Source of the DNA: Megascapheus bottae
Taxonomy: Eukaryota > Chordata > Mammalia > Rodentia > Geomyidae
Direction: 5' to 3'
Assembly (NCBI GenBank): GCA_024803745.1
Contig: JANJXV010000013.1
Coordinates: 34,142,001-34,206,000 of the forward strand
Length of the DNA stretch: 64,000 bases
Positions within the stretch are counted from its first letter, which is position 1; each line of letters begins with the position of its first letter. The notes under the pieces were generated by a model. That model was not told where the DNA came from. It saw only the letters and a list, made by a program, of their open reading frames with translations, and searched no databases. The position numbers were made by a program, and so were the translations under genes. Positions 33,895-44,904 of the stretch are shown piece after piece.

Positions 33895-34215
33895 GTTTTT
33901 CTTGTCAGTACCGGGGTTTGAATTACTGTTCTCAAACTTGTTAGACAGGTATTCTAACCATTAACCCACACCTCTAGTCCTACTTTTCTTCTACAAAGGT
34001 TTATGGCAGGGCCTTACTTCCTGTCTACTGGATTTGTAGACACTATCTGCACTATTTACTTTTGTCAGGCTCTTGATACTTCCCACTGTGTGAAGCTCAT
34101 CAATGACAAGGGGTCAAAAGACATTTTTGTTCATGCCAGCTTCCAACTACAATCTCAACAATCTTATCTTGGTCAAGTTATCTGGGATTGGAAGCAGGAG
34201 CCACTACCACCAGAC
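33895..34215 (-). mobile_element. Possible old ID/B1 chimeric SINE
   Basis: 'tcttgtcagtaccggggttt' with 'cattaacccacacctctagt' looks ID-like, and 'gggattggaagcaggagcca' near 34175-34195 looks like a B1 end. The middle is not recognisable, so this may be two independent fragments. Confidence 0.35.
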
Positions 34216-34432
34216 CCACCAGACCAAATAAATAAAATAAGTAAGTGTAGAACACTTATATCCCCTTACAAGCTCAAAACTGTTTTCTTATCACAATTTA
34301 TTTCACAGTTCAGTGTTCTATATCCAGAACACATAGAAAAGAATACACATACTCACATTTAAGGGTGTTAGTGAGCTATCAGAATGGCTTTAAAGAAATG
34401 AATTCTGATAATTATAAAATAGTAGTTTAGGG

Positions 34433-34622
34433 GCCGGGAGTTTGGCTTAGTGGTTAGAGGGCTTGCTTAGCATACACGAAGACCTGGGTTCGATTCATCA
34501 GTATCACATACATAGAAAAAAGCTGGAAGTGGTGCTGAGGGTCAAGTGATAGAGTGCTAGCCTTGAGAAAGTCCAAGGACAGTGCTCAGGCCCTTAGCTC
34601 AAGTCCAGGACTGGAAAAAAAA
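34433..34622 (+). mobile_element. IDL-Geo SINE
   Basis: 'gggccgggagtttggcttag', 'gacctgggttcgattcatca', 'agctggaagtggtgctgagg' and 'ctcaagtccaggactgg'. Complete dimer with an A-rich tail. Flanks 'atagtagttta' and 'ataacagttta' suggest an imperfect target duplication. Confidence 0.92.
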
Positions 34623-34794
34623 TAACAGTTTAAAACTACATAGGAATGCTTATTTTAGATTTAAATTTTAATATTTATATTAGGAAAACAATAGCTAATG
34701 TGTATTCTAAGCCAGAAAAGCATCAAAATTTGCCTACTCAGATGTCTTGAAATTAATATGCACTATCTCAAGCTAAATAGCCCATGAACATTAC

Positions 34795-34913
34795 CTTTTC
34801 TGTAGGATTAATTTAAATCCTTCAAGTGATACTCCCTTCTCGGCCTTGACTCTGATTGGATGACCAACAGCTAGACAGCCCTGAGTTATCGCTAGACTCA
34901 GGATCATTCCAGT
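34795..34913 (-). CDS. DCDC1: DCDC1 exon, start of ricin-type segment
   Basis: 119 bp, minus strand, with donor gtaatg. The peptide starts TGMILSLAITQGCLAVGHPI and continues to …SLEGFKLILQK, ending with two bases of an Arg codon completed by the next exon. The preferred acceptor is the AG after the strong pyrimidine tract (34914-34955 on the plus strand). An alternative acceptor in phase at 34956-34957 would add 14 codons (TFLPLLLHLSIHWK). The added codons are simply the pyrimidine tract, which argues against it. The GCLAVG and FKLILQKR pattern fits a beta-trefoil repeat before the QxW box. Confidence 0.9.
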
Positions 34914-34959
34914 CTTCCAATGAATAGAGAGGTGGAGGAGAAGGGGGAGAAAGGTCTAA

Positions 34960-36165
34960 ATAAGTTAAAAGAACCAGAAAATTCAACAATGTATCACAAA
35001 TACTGAGGTCATTATGCCTGGATAACTCTGGATATTAACAGTTACTGAAAGTGAAAACACTACCCACAACTTAGCAGTCAGTGAGCCTTGCTCAGAATCA
35101 GTGATCTTGTGTCCAACAAGGGTGGCGTTTTACAGTTCAGTGCAAAATAACACAGACCTTGATATCTTCATTTGTCCTTTTTTTTCTCTGTGCATATTTC
35201 ACAGTGCAGCGATTTGGGGTCCATCACGTGTCACTTGCTAGAGTTACAACTATAGGGCTTACTTGAAATATGTATGCACACAGTGCAGTGAACTGAAAAG
35301 ATTGAAACAAATATGTGACCTTCATATCAATATAAAGTTTTACTCTGGATTTAAATAGCATGGGTTAAACATTTTTAAGGTGGTTTGTGAACTCTTCTCT
35401 TGTTTTAAATGTTACAGTGCTCTGTGGAGGATATTAATAGAGAATATTGTTTAAATAGTCATTTAATCATTTTCCTACCTAGTGAATCAACACAGTCAAC
35501 AAAAGCCACCAAAAATTTATCAATGTCTCCAATTGGAGATTTGTAACATTCAAAATTCTCTATTTTACAGGACAAATGGAGGTTTTTTCGAGAGATAGGG
35601 GAGTTCTAGTTTTTTTTAATTGTGTCTGTTAATCAGGTAACTTTTATTCAGCATATATTTATATGTAAATAAATATATAACTTAGGGAAAATGCTTTTCA
35701 AAAATTTTTGGTTCTAATAAACATTTGTAACCCTTTTATGGATATAATTCTCTATACACCAAAAAGAGTCGCTATTTATTAAACAATCTGTGCATCAAAT
35801 ATTATGCTTGAACCTTAAATCCAATTTAAATTTCATAGCAACTGAGCAAAGTATGACTAACTCCATTTTACATAGGAAACTATGGATCCACACACTTCAT
35901 ACAAGGGTATCTTAATTCTGACTTCTTACTCAAAACCACACTCTTTTGGTAAGCATTTCAAGTATATGTGAAGCAATTTTAGGTGGTCCATCTGAATTTG
36001 GCAGTGCTAAGACTTCCACCATGTTCCCAGATTGGTCAAATACAGAGTCCTATTTTATATTACAGCTAAAAGGTTTAAGTAAGTTTTGAAGTTAGACAGT
36101 TTTGAAGTTAGTTCAGCAGAACTACTACCATATTTCTCTAGCTTCATAATTGTTAAGAGTTAGAT
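34960..36165. other. DCDC1 intron, no clear feature
   Basis: AT-rich. A weak MIR-like motif lies at about 35830-35895 ('ctaactccattttacatagg'). No other feature recognised. Confidence 0.5.
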
Positions 36166-36390
36166 CTAAAGTATTTCTTCTTTTTTTTTTTTGCCAGTCC
36201 TGGGCTTGAGCTCAGGGCCTGAGCACTGTCCTTGGACTTTCTCAAGGCTAGAGCTCTACCACTTGAGCCTCAGCACCACTTCCGGCTTTTTTGTATGTAT
36301 GTGGTACCAAGGAATCGAACCCGGGTCTTTGTGCATGCTGGGCAAGCACTCTACCACTACGCCAAACTCCCGGCCCCTAAAGTATTTCTT
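36166..36390 (-). mobile_element. IDL-Geo SINE, young copy with target-site duplication
   Basis: The body 36180-36376 is flanked by CTAAAGTATTTCTT at 36166-36179 and 36377-36390. Both monomers are near-complete ('cagtcctgggcttgagctca' to 'ccactacgccaaactcccgg'), making this the best reference copy in the window. Confidence 0.96.
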
Positions 36391-36405
36391 AAAAAGAGTG
36401 CTTAT

Positions 36406-36639
36406 GTGTTGAAGGCTTGGGCCCCATATCCAATCATTGATAGGTAGGTAACTTAAACATGAGGGCTCTGATCTAATCAATAAATATCTCTAGTCAATGG
36501 ATTAATTAGATAGCATTACTAGGAAGAGGTAGAAACCAGAAGATGGGACAGAACCTGGTTGGAGGAGCAGATCAATGAGGAGGGTTTGCCTTTGAAGGGC
36601 ATACTCTCTCTTGCTCCCTCATATTTCTCTCTGTCTCTG

Positions 36640-36674
<35 letters not shown>

Positions 36675-36793
36675 GTGTCTGTCTCTCTCTCTTTCTCTCT
36701 CTCTCTGTCTCTCTCTCTGTCTCTGTCTCTCTCTGTGTCTCTCTGTCTCTCTCTCTCTCTGTGTCTGTCTCTCTCTCTCTTTCTCTCTCTCTC

Positions 36794-36880
<87 letters not shown>

Positions 36881-36940
36881 CCTGGCTGCCATGAGATGAG
36901 GATTTTCTTTTTTAAAACCAGGCACATCTGCCATGATGTT
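36406..36940 (+). mobile_element. MaLR-like LTR fragment carrying an expanded CT tract
   Basis: 'gtgttgaaggcttgggcccc', 'ggattaattagatagcatta', 'gatgggacagaacctggttg', 'cctttgaagggcatactctc', then a CT tract and 'ttcctggctgccatgagatg' follow the order of mammalian MaLR (ERVL-related) solo LTRs. It is cut at the right by a SINE. A related LTR lies at 57485. No viral coding sequence is attached. Confidence 0.65.
36620..36878 (+). repeat. (CT)n / (CTGT)n microsatellite
   Basis: About 260 bp, almost pure CT with TG interruptions, becoming uninterrupted CT over the last about 80 bp. It lies exactly where MaLR LTRs carry a short CT tract, so it looks like an expansion of that seed. Confidence 0.95.
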
Positions 36941-36942
36941 TG

Positions 36943-37112
36943 CCAGTGTTGGGCCTTGAACTCGGGGCTTAGGCACTTACCTTGAGCTTTCTCGAGGATA
37001 GAACTCTACCATTTGGGCCACAGCACCACTTCCACTTTTTTCTATGTATGTGGTACTGAGGAATCAAACCCAGCTCTTCACCTAGTGAAGAGGCTATGCT
37101 CTTGGCTTAAAA
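36943..37112 (-). mobile_element. IDL-Geo SINE
   Basis: 'gccagtgttgggccttgaac' to 'aatcaaacccagctcttcac'; the left-monomer end near 37090-37112 is rearranged ('cctagtgaagaggctatgct'). Confidence 0.85.
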
Positions 37113-37149
37113 CTTGAAATTCTTATAAGAATAAAAATATGTATCTATA

Positions 37150-37212
37150 TGTTTATATATATATAATACCTAACATGACATTATATATAGTATATATATA
37201 TATATATACTAT
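37150..37212. repeat. AT-rich palindromic dinucleotide tract
   Basis: Two (TA)n runs separated by 'acctaacatgacat', able to pair with each other as a long hairpin. Confidence 0.85.
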
Positions 37213-37219
37213 TTTGCAG

Positions 37220-37860
37220 CAAAATGATATTTTTATTTAAATTAAGGGTAAAATACAATGTTTAAAGGACAAATAGCTAATGGAATCTCTGGGTTCAAAG
37301 CAGATGTTAGGAGTATTTCACCTAAACTCATTTTTTTCTTTTGCTTTGGTATTTGAAATAAATAGCCTCAGATAAGATTCAGTCAGTACTTTCATATTCT
37401 ACTTACTCTGAACATTTATTTTTAATTCTCAGAGAACCAAACAACAATATTTAAAATCAATCTAAGGTTTCCTTGAGAAAATAGTTTTAACTTCTCTCCC
37501 TTCCCCAAACTAAGTCACAGCCAACTTGATTGGACACCTTCAGAAATACTTAAGAAGCAGCAAAGCATTGCATTGAAAGACAGCAAATGAAGACAGGAGG
37601 CCGGGTACAAGCTATACCGTGTCTTTCTAGACATAAATACATATTTACAACATACATGTTAATAGTAATTGAGAAAGGGGGTGCAATTGATGTTCTCTCG
37701 TAAGTCAGATCCAATGGTATAGAAAAAAGAAAATCAAGTTTTACTGATATGCAAGGTATAAGGCATTTTTGGCATTCTTAACATTTTGTACTCAGGGGCT
37801 GTCTGTAAAGCTTTGTCTTTGAGAATACTGCCTGCAAAGTCATAATGTCGTGTTAATCTA
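37220..37860. other. DCDC1 intron, no recognised feature
   Basis: AT-rich sequence up to the candidate exon. A 64-codon minus-strand frame (37734-37928) overlaps the candidate exon in another frame and is not recognised. Confidence 0.5.
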
Positions 37861-37861
37861 C

Positions 37862-37903
37862 CAGGTCCCATAACGCTGAGCTGGTAAAGCTGAACAATGA
37901 AGA
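37862..37903 (-). CDS. DCDC1: Candidate DCDC1 exon (42 bp)
   Basis: Minus strand, 14 codons, phase 0 at both ends, which fits exactly between the exons at 44793 (ends phase 0) and 34795 (starts phase 0). The acceptor 'gtttctcttcccttag' is very strong; the donor gtagat is weaker. Encoded peptide: SSLFSFTSSALWDL. Skipping it leaves the frame intact, so it may be an alternative exon or chance. Confidence 0.4.
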
Positions 37904-38433
37904 CTAAGGGAAGAGAAACGAATGACATTCAGACAAACCTCATGAAAATCATGAGGGTATGTAAGGACTCCTATATAAGCTCTGTGCTTAGTTTAACTAC
38001 ACTCTAAGGTATGAGCTAATCAGCATGTCTCCCACGAATTGAATGCTCACTTGAGGAGATACAGAACTGCTGTTGGGAGAGACAATAGCAAGAGAGCAGA
38101 GAAAGCATTCCTGACAGTCAACCATTTATTATGCTTTCACTTGCACGCTCCTGTGTAAGAGTGAAACAGGTACTGGGGAAGCAAAGAGAGCCAGCAAGAG
38201 AGGGGGCATCACTCAGCAAAAGCAGACATTCTTAGGTACCTTTGTGATTAGCCACACACTGGCTGCAGACCACAGGACAGATGGAGGTGCTATCTGACTC
38301 CTGCTGCACACTTCACTACTTAAGGAACTCCACTTTCCAATGGAAACCGAGGCTTGTAGGACAATGTTGGGATCCACCTGTATCAGGAGAAGTGCACATG
38401 TCTAGCTCACACTTTAAGGGTTTACCCTCTCAC

Positions 38434-38688
38434 CAGGCACCTGTGGCTCATGCCTGTAATCATAGCTGCTCAGGAGGCTGAGAGCTGATGACTGTGGCTC
38501 AAAGCCAGTCCAGGCAGGAAAGTCCATGAGACTCTTATCTGCAATTAACAATAATAAGAAGAAAACACTGGACATGGTGCTATGGCTCAAATGGTGGAGT
38601 GATAACTTTGAGCACAAAGAGGCCTAAGGACAGTGCCCAGGCCCAGAATTCTAGCCCCAGGACAGGCAAATAAATAAATAAATAGCCA
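38434..38688 (+). mobile_element. Composite SINE (B1-like head, Geo-like tail)
   Basis: 'ggcacctgtggctcatgcct', 'gctcaggaggctgagagctg' and 'cagtgcccaggcccagaatt' followed by an AAAT tail. Complete copy. Confidence 0.92.
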
Positions 38689-39486
38689 TAAATATAATAA
38701 ATATGTTTATGTTTGCCCTAAAGAAACTTATAGTAGAAGCAATATCTTGCCTTCCTCTTCCTCTCCTCCTCTCCCCCACCACACAATTTATGTTAAACTC
38801 TATATAAATCATTATATCATGTTATTGTAAACACACAGAAAAAAAGTTTGTGTCTAGTAGAATAAGCAAAATTTTGGAGCATTTTGAAAGATATAAAATG
38901 TGAAATAGTCTTGAAGGATTGAGATAATTTGACAGAAATAAGGAAGAGCAAACAGGTATTACAAGTTAAGGAAGTGGAATCAATGTGTCTGAAGGATTTG
39001 TTGACCGACCAAAAAGGTAAATTTGGCCAAACTGCAGAGAGTATCAAGTTTTAGGCTATGGAGTTAGGTGAACTGTAGGATATCAGTGAAAGCTTTCAAG
39101 CTGGGGGGAACCAGATTACAGCAGATTTTAGTAAGGTTGATCTGACAAGGGGAGATGTATGAATTACAGAGTGGAGACATCAAAGGCAGGGGAAACTGCT
39201 GGGAGTCCATACAATCGCCTGAGAATAAAAGACGATAGAAGATGAGACTTTAGAAAAATTGGGATGGATGGAGAGCTGGATAAGAAAGGTATTTGCATTG
39301 TTTCTCCTGTGCTCATTTTCAGATCATGTAACCTACATTACTTATTGGACTACAAATGTTCAAGGTATTGTGGCACCTTTTATTATTCCTCCTTTAGAAT
39401 TGTCAAGTTCTCATTCATTCATATAAAGTGTAAGGACTCTATTGCTTTGTGTATACTAATATATTTCCATCAAATTAGATGATTCC

Positions 39487-39582
39487 TTTCTTTCTGTATA
39501 TGTGGTGCCGAGGAATCAAACCCAGGGATTCATGAATGCTAGGCAAGCACTCTACCACCAAGCTGTGCTCCCAGGCCCTCTG
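39487..39582 (-). mobile_element. IDL-type SINE left monomer
   Basis: 'ctgtatatgtggtgccgagg', 'aatcaaacccagggattcat' and 'aggcaagcactctaccacca'; only the ID-like half is present. Confidence 0.85.
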
Positions 39583-42500
39583 AGCATGTTTAAGTAAAAA
39601 TGTTGGTATATTAGACTACATAGAAATGATGCTATAAAATGCTTTAAATAAAGTGGTTTTGCTTCAACAAGTGAAATAATTTTCTAAAAATAAAAATTTC
39701 ATTCTGCATCTTCGGTGATAACTAGATATTTTCTGAATAACAAATCATTTGCTAAAATATACAAGTTAAATAATCAGTTAAGTGACAATTGTGATCAAAT
39801 GAAGACATAAAGGTACAACTAATATATTTAATAATTATTCCAAATTGGGAAATAAGACATTTCTCAAGAGAAGAAAATAATCCTATGACTCCCATCTGAG
39901 AAAATGCAAATTTAAAAATACAAAATTTCTACCTCATAAGCAGATTTGACTTATAGCTCTTTGATATTATGTCCCCCAGAGAGCCAGTAGTGGCTGAATT
40001 CTGGAGGGAAATTCCCTGCAGTTTCTGAACAATGATAAACTATATTCTACTAATCCATCCGCCACAGGGCTCAGCATTTAAAGTAGGACTCTAACTCAAC
40101 CTCCTAACTCCAAGTTGCCATCACACTCAAAACTCTGCAACTGGGCAGAAGATTGTTTTGACTGGAATTAGTCAGACAGAAGAACCATACTGCCAACTGC
40201 TTCTTTGTACAGCACCTGCTGCCAGCGCCTAAATTCTTGTTATCTCCACAACATGGTTTAATCTTTTAACAGTTGGCTTATTGGTGAAGAGCGAAGGGGT
40301 CCTTTGTCTCTGCCTTGGGCTGGCACCCAGTATTAATACCATGCTGTTCTTCAAGAGATATTTTGCTGGACGGTTCCCAAGTGATTCTACATAGGGCAGA
40401 CACCACCAGGCCCACTAATGCAGCTTCATTCTGTGTTATTTAAAAAGAAAAAAAGAAACCTGCCAACTCTTAGGTTGTGACAGACTTGAAACTAACAATG
40501 GCCATTAGTTGTTTCACTTTTTTCCTTTATGACTACATCTTCCTGTTAGTGCTTATTTCATGACATTCAATTTCAATATTTTGAAATTTATACAAAAAAG
40601 AAAAATGTGTCAAGTGTCACATGGCCAAAGGCCATTGTGAAGTAGAATCCCATGAACAAGATTTTTCAAAATCTGTTGACAGATAAAAGAATGAAGCCAT
40701 TCCAGGGCTGGGATGTTGCTAAAATCTTCTGAGCCACTAGAAAGCTGAAAGCAACCCCACATCCTGGCTCTGGCATTGCACATGGGTGTTGCATTCCAAA
40801 TTTTGGTATTAGCAAGGATTTCACCTCCTTTTTTAATTTATCTATTAAGAACAGACCAAATATTTATGACTGACAGGAGATAAAACTGAGAATTAAAATT
40901 CAAGGGATAAAACAGTCTAACAATTCACAGCATAACAATCCATATACGTACGCATGTGTGTGCACACATTGAATATGTATTTCAAAGCATTCACGTTGAG
41001 TCTCATATCTAAATACAGACTATCATATCTGTTATTGGAAAACCTTGTAGAATCCTGTTGTGAATCAAATAAGAAATGCATTTATTCTTTTTGGAGACTT
41101 ACATACATAGTTTCCTGTAAATGATCATTATAATTTTACTTGTCTGAATAAATGGTGCTGAAGAAGAAGCAAATGATAAAAATGATATATACACATGCTG
41201 AGACTGTTAAAAGTTCTTATTTAATTTTCCCAAATGTCGGGTGATGGTGGGGAGTCTTCATTACCCTTGTGCAAGTTCAAAGTAATAAAAAAAAAGACTT
41301 CATGTATTGTCTTGTAGGTCTATTAAAAAACATATTCTGAAGATGATAAACAGAAGCTCATGAATTGCAAGCTTTTTTAGATTACAACCTTTGTTCTGAG
41401 CAAACTACTTCACTACCTACAAATTTTTATAAAAATTTACCTTTGATAATGTACTGGCCAAATTTAATAACTTTACAAAGTACAAAGTAAAGTTGCAACC
41501 CTAAGAAATGCTATAAGATCTCTCTCCTTGCTATTGTTTCTTAAACTGGTCAAATTGTTTTATTCTACAGTTGATCTGTTTTCCCACCTCTAAAGCCATG
41601 TGTTGGATATGTTGAAAGTAGAAAGTAACAGTAATGATGCATGTATACAATCAAACAAAGCCAACATCCTATAATCTAGAGTTTAATAATCGATTGTTCT
41701 AAACATAAAGAAGGACTTGGGAAAGTATTTGATAAGTTGTTTCCTATTCTAAAGTAAACTATTTTTCCTCAATATGTAAACTAATTTACAGAAAACACTA
41801 CTTCTAAATGAATTGCTCTCCAATGAAACAGAAAAACAAAAATATCATTTTGCGTTTTCCCACTCTCAATTGTGACAAAAAGACTAAATCACAAGTTGAT
41901 GACTCTCTTGCTGCTTCCCTACCAAAGGAAACAAAAATGGTGTTCTAAAGACCTTTGATGTCTGTGAAGCCACATTCTGAAAGAATGGAGCCAAAATAAG
42001 TTTGCTTTCATTTTGGCAAGTGGTAATGCCTGTCATACATGTGAGTGAATTTCCTCCAGATATCTTTTTGTTGAAACATTCTATATTTATTACCATGAAG
42101 TTTAAATCTCATCCAGTTCATGTAAACATATAATTGTATTGCCCTTAAACCAAATTGATCTAAAATTGCTGCCAATTTAAGTAACAATAGAGAGCTGTTG
42201 AGAGATTTTTGTGCCAAACTGTCAATTTGTGGTAGATTCCAAATCTGGTTTTAAAATGGATAAAAGAGCAACAGGTTGTAATTGTCAGGGCTATATCTGT
42301 CTTCCATATTACAAATGGGGATTATATGTTTCGATATTTCTCTGTAGGAAAGGTTTTACTTGTCAATAAGAGATTTAAAAGAACAGTCAGAGGTTGGGCA
42401 CCAATATTTCTACTTCCAGCCAATTTTAAAAACGTATAAATCAAGAATATTGGCTTTTGTATCCCTTCCCTCAACCCCTGTTGTAATCCTCTTAGTATCT

Positions 42501-42790
42501 TCTTTACCTCAATGAGCAGCAGCGTTGTACAATAAAATACTTTAAAGGTATCTGTCACCTCTGCCTGTACTCATCTTTAAAAGTGCTCTTTTCAGGTTAT
42601 TAAATTACTATTCCCAATTCACAGTTCATCTCTCTGTAAATAATTGGAAGCAGTTTTTTTTCTGAAAGGATTTTAAGATTTCATAACAAAAGTAGCACCA
42701 TTTTTCCTGAAAGCTTCCCTTTCCTAGCCAATGTATCAAGTCTTACCTTTTTACACTATTATTTTGGTTAAACTAAGATTTCATTCAAAA
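39583..42790. other. DCDC1 intron, repeat-poor
   Basis: Over 3 kb without a young repeat. The block 39960-40440 is less AT-rich and shows no coding frame with fitting splice sites; it is a candidate conserved non-coding element by composition only. The rest is plain AT-rich sequence. Confidence 0.5.
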
Positions 42791-42797
42791 TTAATTT

Positions 42798-43714
42798 CTT
42801 TTTTTGTTCTTTTTTTATTGTAATTAGTAAAAGGGTTACATGATATTTGCCAGATAGAAGGTGCATTAATTCACATACATTGATACCCTTTCACATGTCT
42901 TGGTACCCATTTCCCTCCCCACCCACACCCCCAACCCGTCTTGGTTTTCCCCCCTTCCCTATCAAATTTCAAATATCCAAATACAAATAAATTCAATATA
43001 TCAGATAACAAAGTGGGATACTATACCAATATGAGATAACCAAGGGATAGCAAAGGAGATGAGAGACAACATAGTACATTAAGGACAACAATCATTCATT
43101 ATATGGCTTTTGTTTCAATATCCTGGAGGTCCTTTCAATTAGCTTCACATTATATGGCCTTATGTATCAAGATTTTGCTCTATTGCAGATCTCTGCTAGC
43201 AGAGCCCAAGGTTTCTACTGATTATGACAAATGAGGGAAACCATTGAGCCTAAGTTCCTTTGAGTCTGGCTTACTTCACTTAATATGATTTTTTCTAAGT
43301 CTTTCCATTTCCTAACAAATGGGGCGATGTCATTCTTTCTGACAGCAGCATAGAATTCCATTGTGTACAAATACCACAACTTGTTGATCCACTCATCAAC
43401 TGAGGGACATCTGGGTTGGTTCCATATCTTTGCTATGGTGAATAGTGCTGCAATGAACATTGTTGTGGTAGTGGGTTTAGTATGCCCTAGTTTCTGGATG
43501 GTTGGGTAAATGCCAAGTAGTAGAATTGCTGGGTCATAGGGGAGCTCTATGTTTAGCCTTTTGAGGCACTGCCATACTGCTTTCCATAGTGATTGAACGA
43601 ATTTGCACTCCCACTAACAGTGTAGTAGTGATCCCTCCTGGCCACATCCCCTCCAGCATCTGTTGTTATTCGTTTTCCTGATCCTGGCCATTCTAACTGG
43701 AGTGAGGTAGAATC
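42798..43714 (-). mobile_element. 5'-truncated L1, young group
   Basis: Minus-strand copy of the last about 0.9 kb of L1: T-run, 3' UTR (42830-43200) and ORF2 C-terminus (43215-43714, …KWKDLEKIILSEVSQTQ…VSLICHNQ then stop). It retains the normal ORF2 terminator that the full-length copy has lost. No clear target duplication found. Confidence 0.95.
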
Positions 43715-43758
43715 AGCCTACTGGGTAGTTAGAATTACAGGAGTGAGCCACTGGCATC
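43715..43758 (-). mobile_element. B1-like SINE head fragment
   Basis: 'cctactgggtagttagaatt' and 'acaggagtgagccactggc' are the head of a composite SINE; the rest is missing, cut at the L1 5' end. Confidence 0.7.
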
Positions 43759-43759
43759 C

Positions 43760-44036
43760 TTTGAACTAGAATACATTTTTTAAAAGAAAGTACTGGTGGT
43801 AGGGGGAAAGCCAAATAGAAAATGTAAAGGAACGAACATGGTAAAATGGAACAGAAAAGCTTATTGAGATAGCTTGGGAAGTAGCCGGATGAAGGAGAGT
43901 CACAGAAAAGGTGAGAGTGATAAAGGTATAACAAGAAGCATGGATTGATGAACAAGTCAAAATGAAATCTTACACAACTAATTTTTTTAAATCACACTGG
44001 GAAAAAGAAAACAGATCAGATACCCAAGTGCAAAGC
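43760..44036. other. DCDC1 intron, no feature
   Basis: Short unassigned stretch between two L1 insertions. Confidence 0.5.
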
Positions 44037-44377
44037 GATAACAGCTATCTTTTTTTTCTTTTTCTTGTAATGCATAGAGTTACAGTTATATTCACCAGAT
44101 AGAAGCTGCATTACTTCTCACACATTGATACCTCTTCTCATGTTTTTCCCCATTTCTTCCCCCCACCCCCTCCCAATCATTTTGTTTCCCCCCTTCCCTT
44201 TCCTATTTCAAATAAACAAATAAACCTATATACAATATACCAGGTAACAAAGTCAGATACTGTAACAATATTAGATTAACCAAAAGGCAACAAAAGAGAA
44301 GAGAAATAACATAGTACGTTAAGAATACAGCCATACCACCCTGAACTCGTCTGATCTGGTTTGATAACAGCTATCTT
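44037..44377 (-). mobile_element. Chimeric retro-insertion: L1 3' end joined to 5S rRNA fragment
   Basis: One target-site duplication, GATAACAGCTATCTT at 44037-44051 and 44363-44377, encloses both a minus-strand L1 3' UTR (44052-44325) and a plus-strand 5S rRNA piece (44326-44359). The single duplication shows that both parts entered together. Confidence 0.85.
44326..44359 (+). pseudogene. 5S rRNA pseudogene fragment
   Basis: 'tacagccataccaccctgaa' followed by 'ctcgtctgatctgg' matches the first part of eukaryotic 5S rRNA with an internal deletion of about 10 bases between the two blocks. The internal promoter boxes are absent, so it is not a functional gene. Confidence 0.85.
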
Positions 44378-44439
44378 AAACACTTTGCTCTAATGCATTA
44401 ATTTAGCTGGTACAAAGAAAATATGAAAGACAAGATTCT

Positions 44440-44675
44440 TTTTTCAGACAATAGGATTGAGCTCTGAGCCTGGGCACAGTCCTTGACCTCATTTTCTCAA
44501 AGCTAGTGCTCTACCACTTTGAGCCACAGCATCACTTCTGGTTTTCTGGTAGTAAGGTGTAGATATGAGTCTCCTATTAACCTCTGCTACCCAGACTGGC
44601 TTTGAACAGTGGTTTTCAGATTGCAGCCTCTTGAATAGCTAGGATTAAGTGTGAGCCACTAGTGCCCAGCAGAAA
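44440..44675 (-). mobile_element. Composite SINE (B1-like head, Geo-like tail)
   Basis: 'ttgagctctgagcctgggca' to 'gtgtgagccactagtgccca'. Similar 'aacaagattttt'-like words flank both ends, consistent with an eroded target duplication. Confidence 0.88.
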
Positions 44676-44792
44676 CAAGATTTTTATGACAATCCAAGCA
44701 GCATTTTTTTCAATTAGCAATTTTGTTTCAAATTTGAAGTATTTAATTAACAAGAAGGAAAACATTTGACCCAACATTTATAAAAATCTGAC

Positions 44793-44898
44793 CTTGTTCT
44801 GTAGAAAATGGCCTTCCATGTCAACTTTTTGAAATTGATCAGGTATCTGTTGACTTGTGGAGTTTAAATTTGTTGGAAATCCCTCACAAACTTCCCAA
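44793..44898 (-). CDS. DCDC1: DCDC1 exon between doublecortin-like and ricin-like parts
   Basis: 106 bp, minus strand. The acceptor is the AG of 'ctcttcttag' and the donor is gtcaga. Its first base completes an Asn codon started by the previous exon; 35 codons then follow, ending in phase 0. The peptide begins WEVCEGFPTNLNSTSQQIPD and ends EGHFLQNK. It joins smoothly to LLPGCE of the exon at 47218, and the frame is open only in this phase. It probably links the doublecortin-like domain to the beta-trefoil segment. Confidence 0.93.
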
Positions 44899-44904
44899 CT
44901 AAGA

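Noticed and set aside
36559..36985. Several 100-134 codon Ser/Leu or Arg/Glu-rich frames
   Set aside because: Pure products of the CT microsatellite.
44326..44359. Functional 5S rRNA gene
   Set aside because: Only about 34 bp of the 5' part are present, with a deletion and no internal control region.
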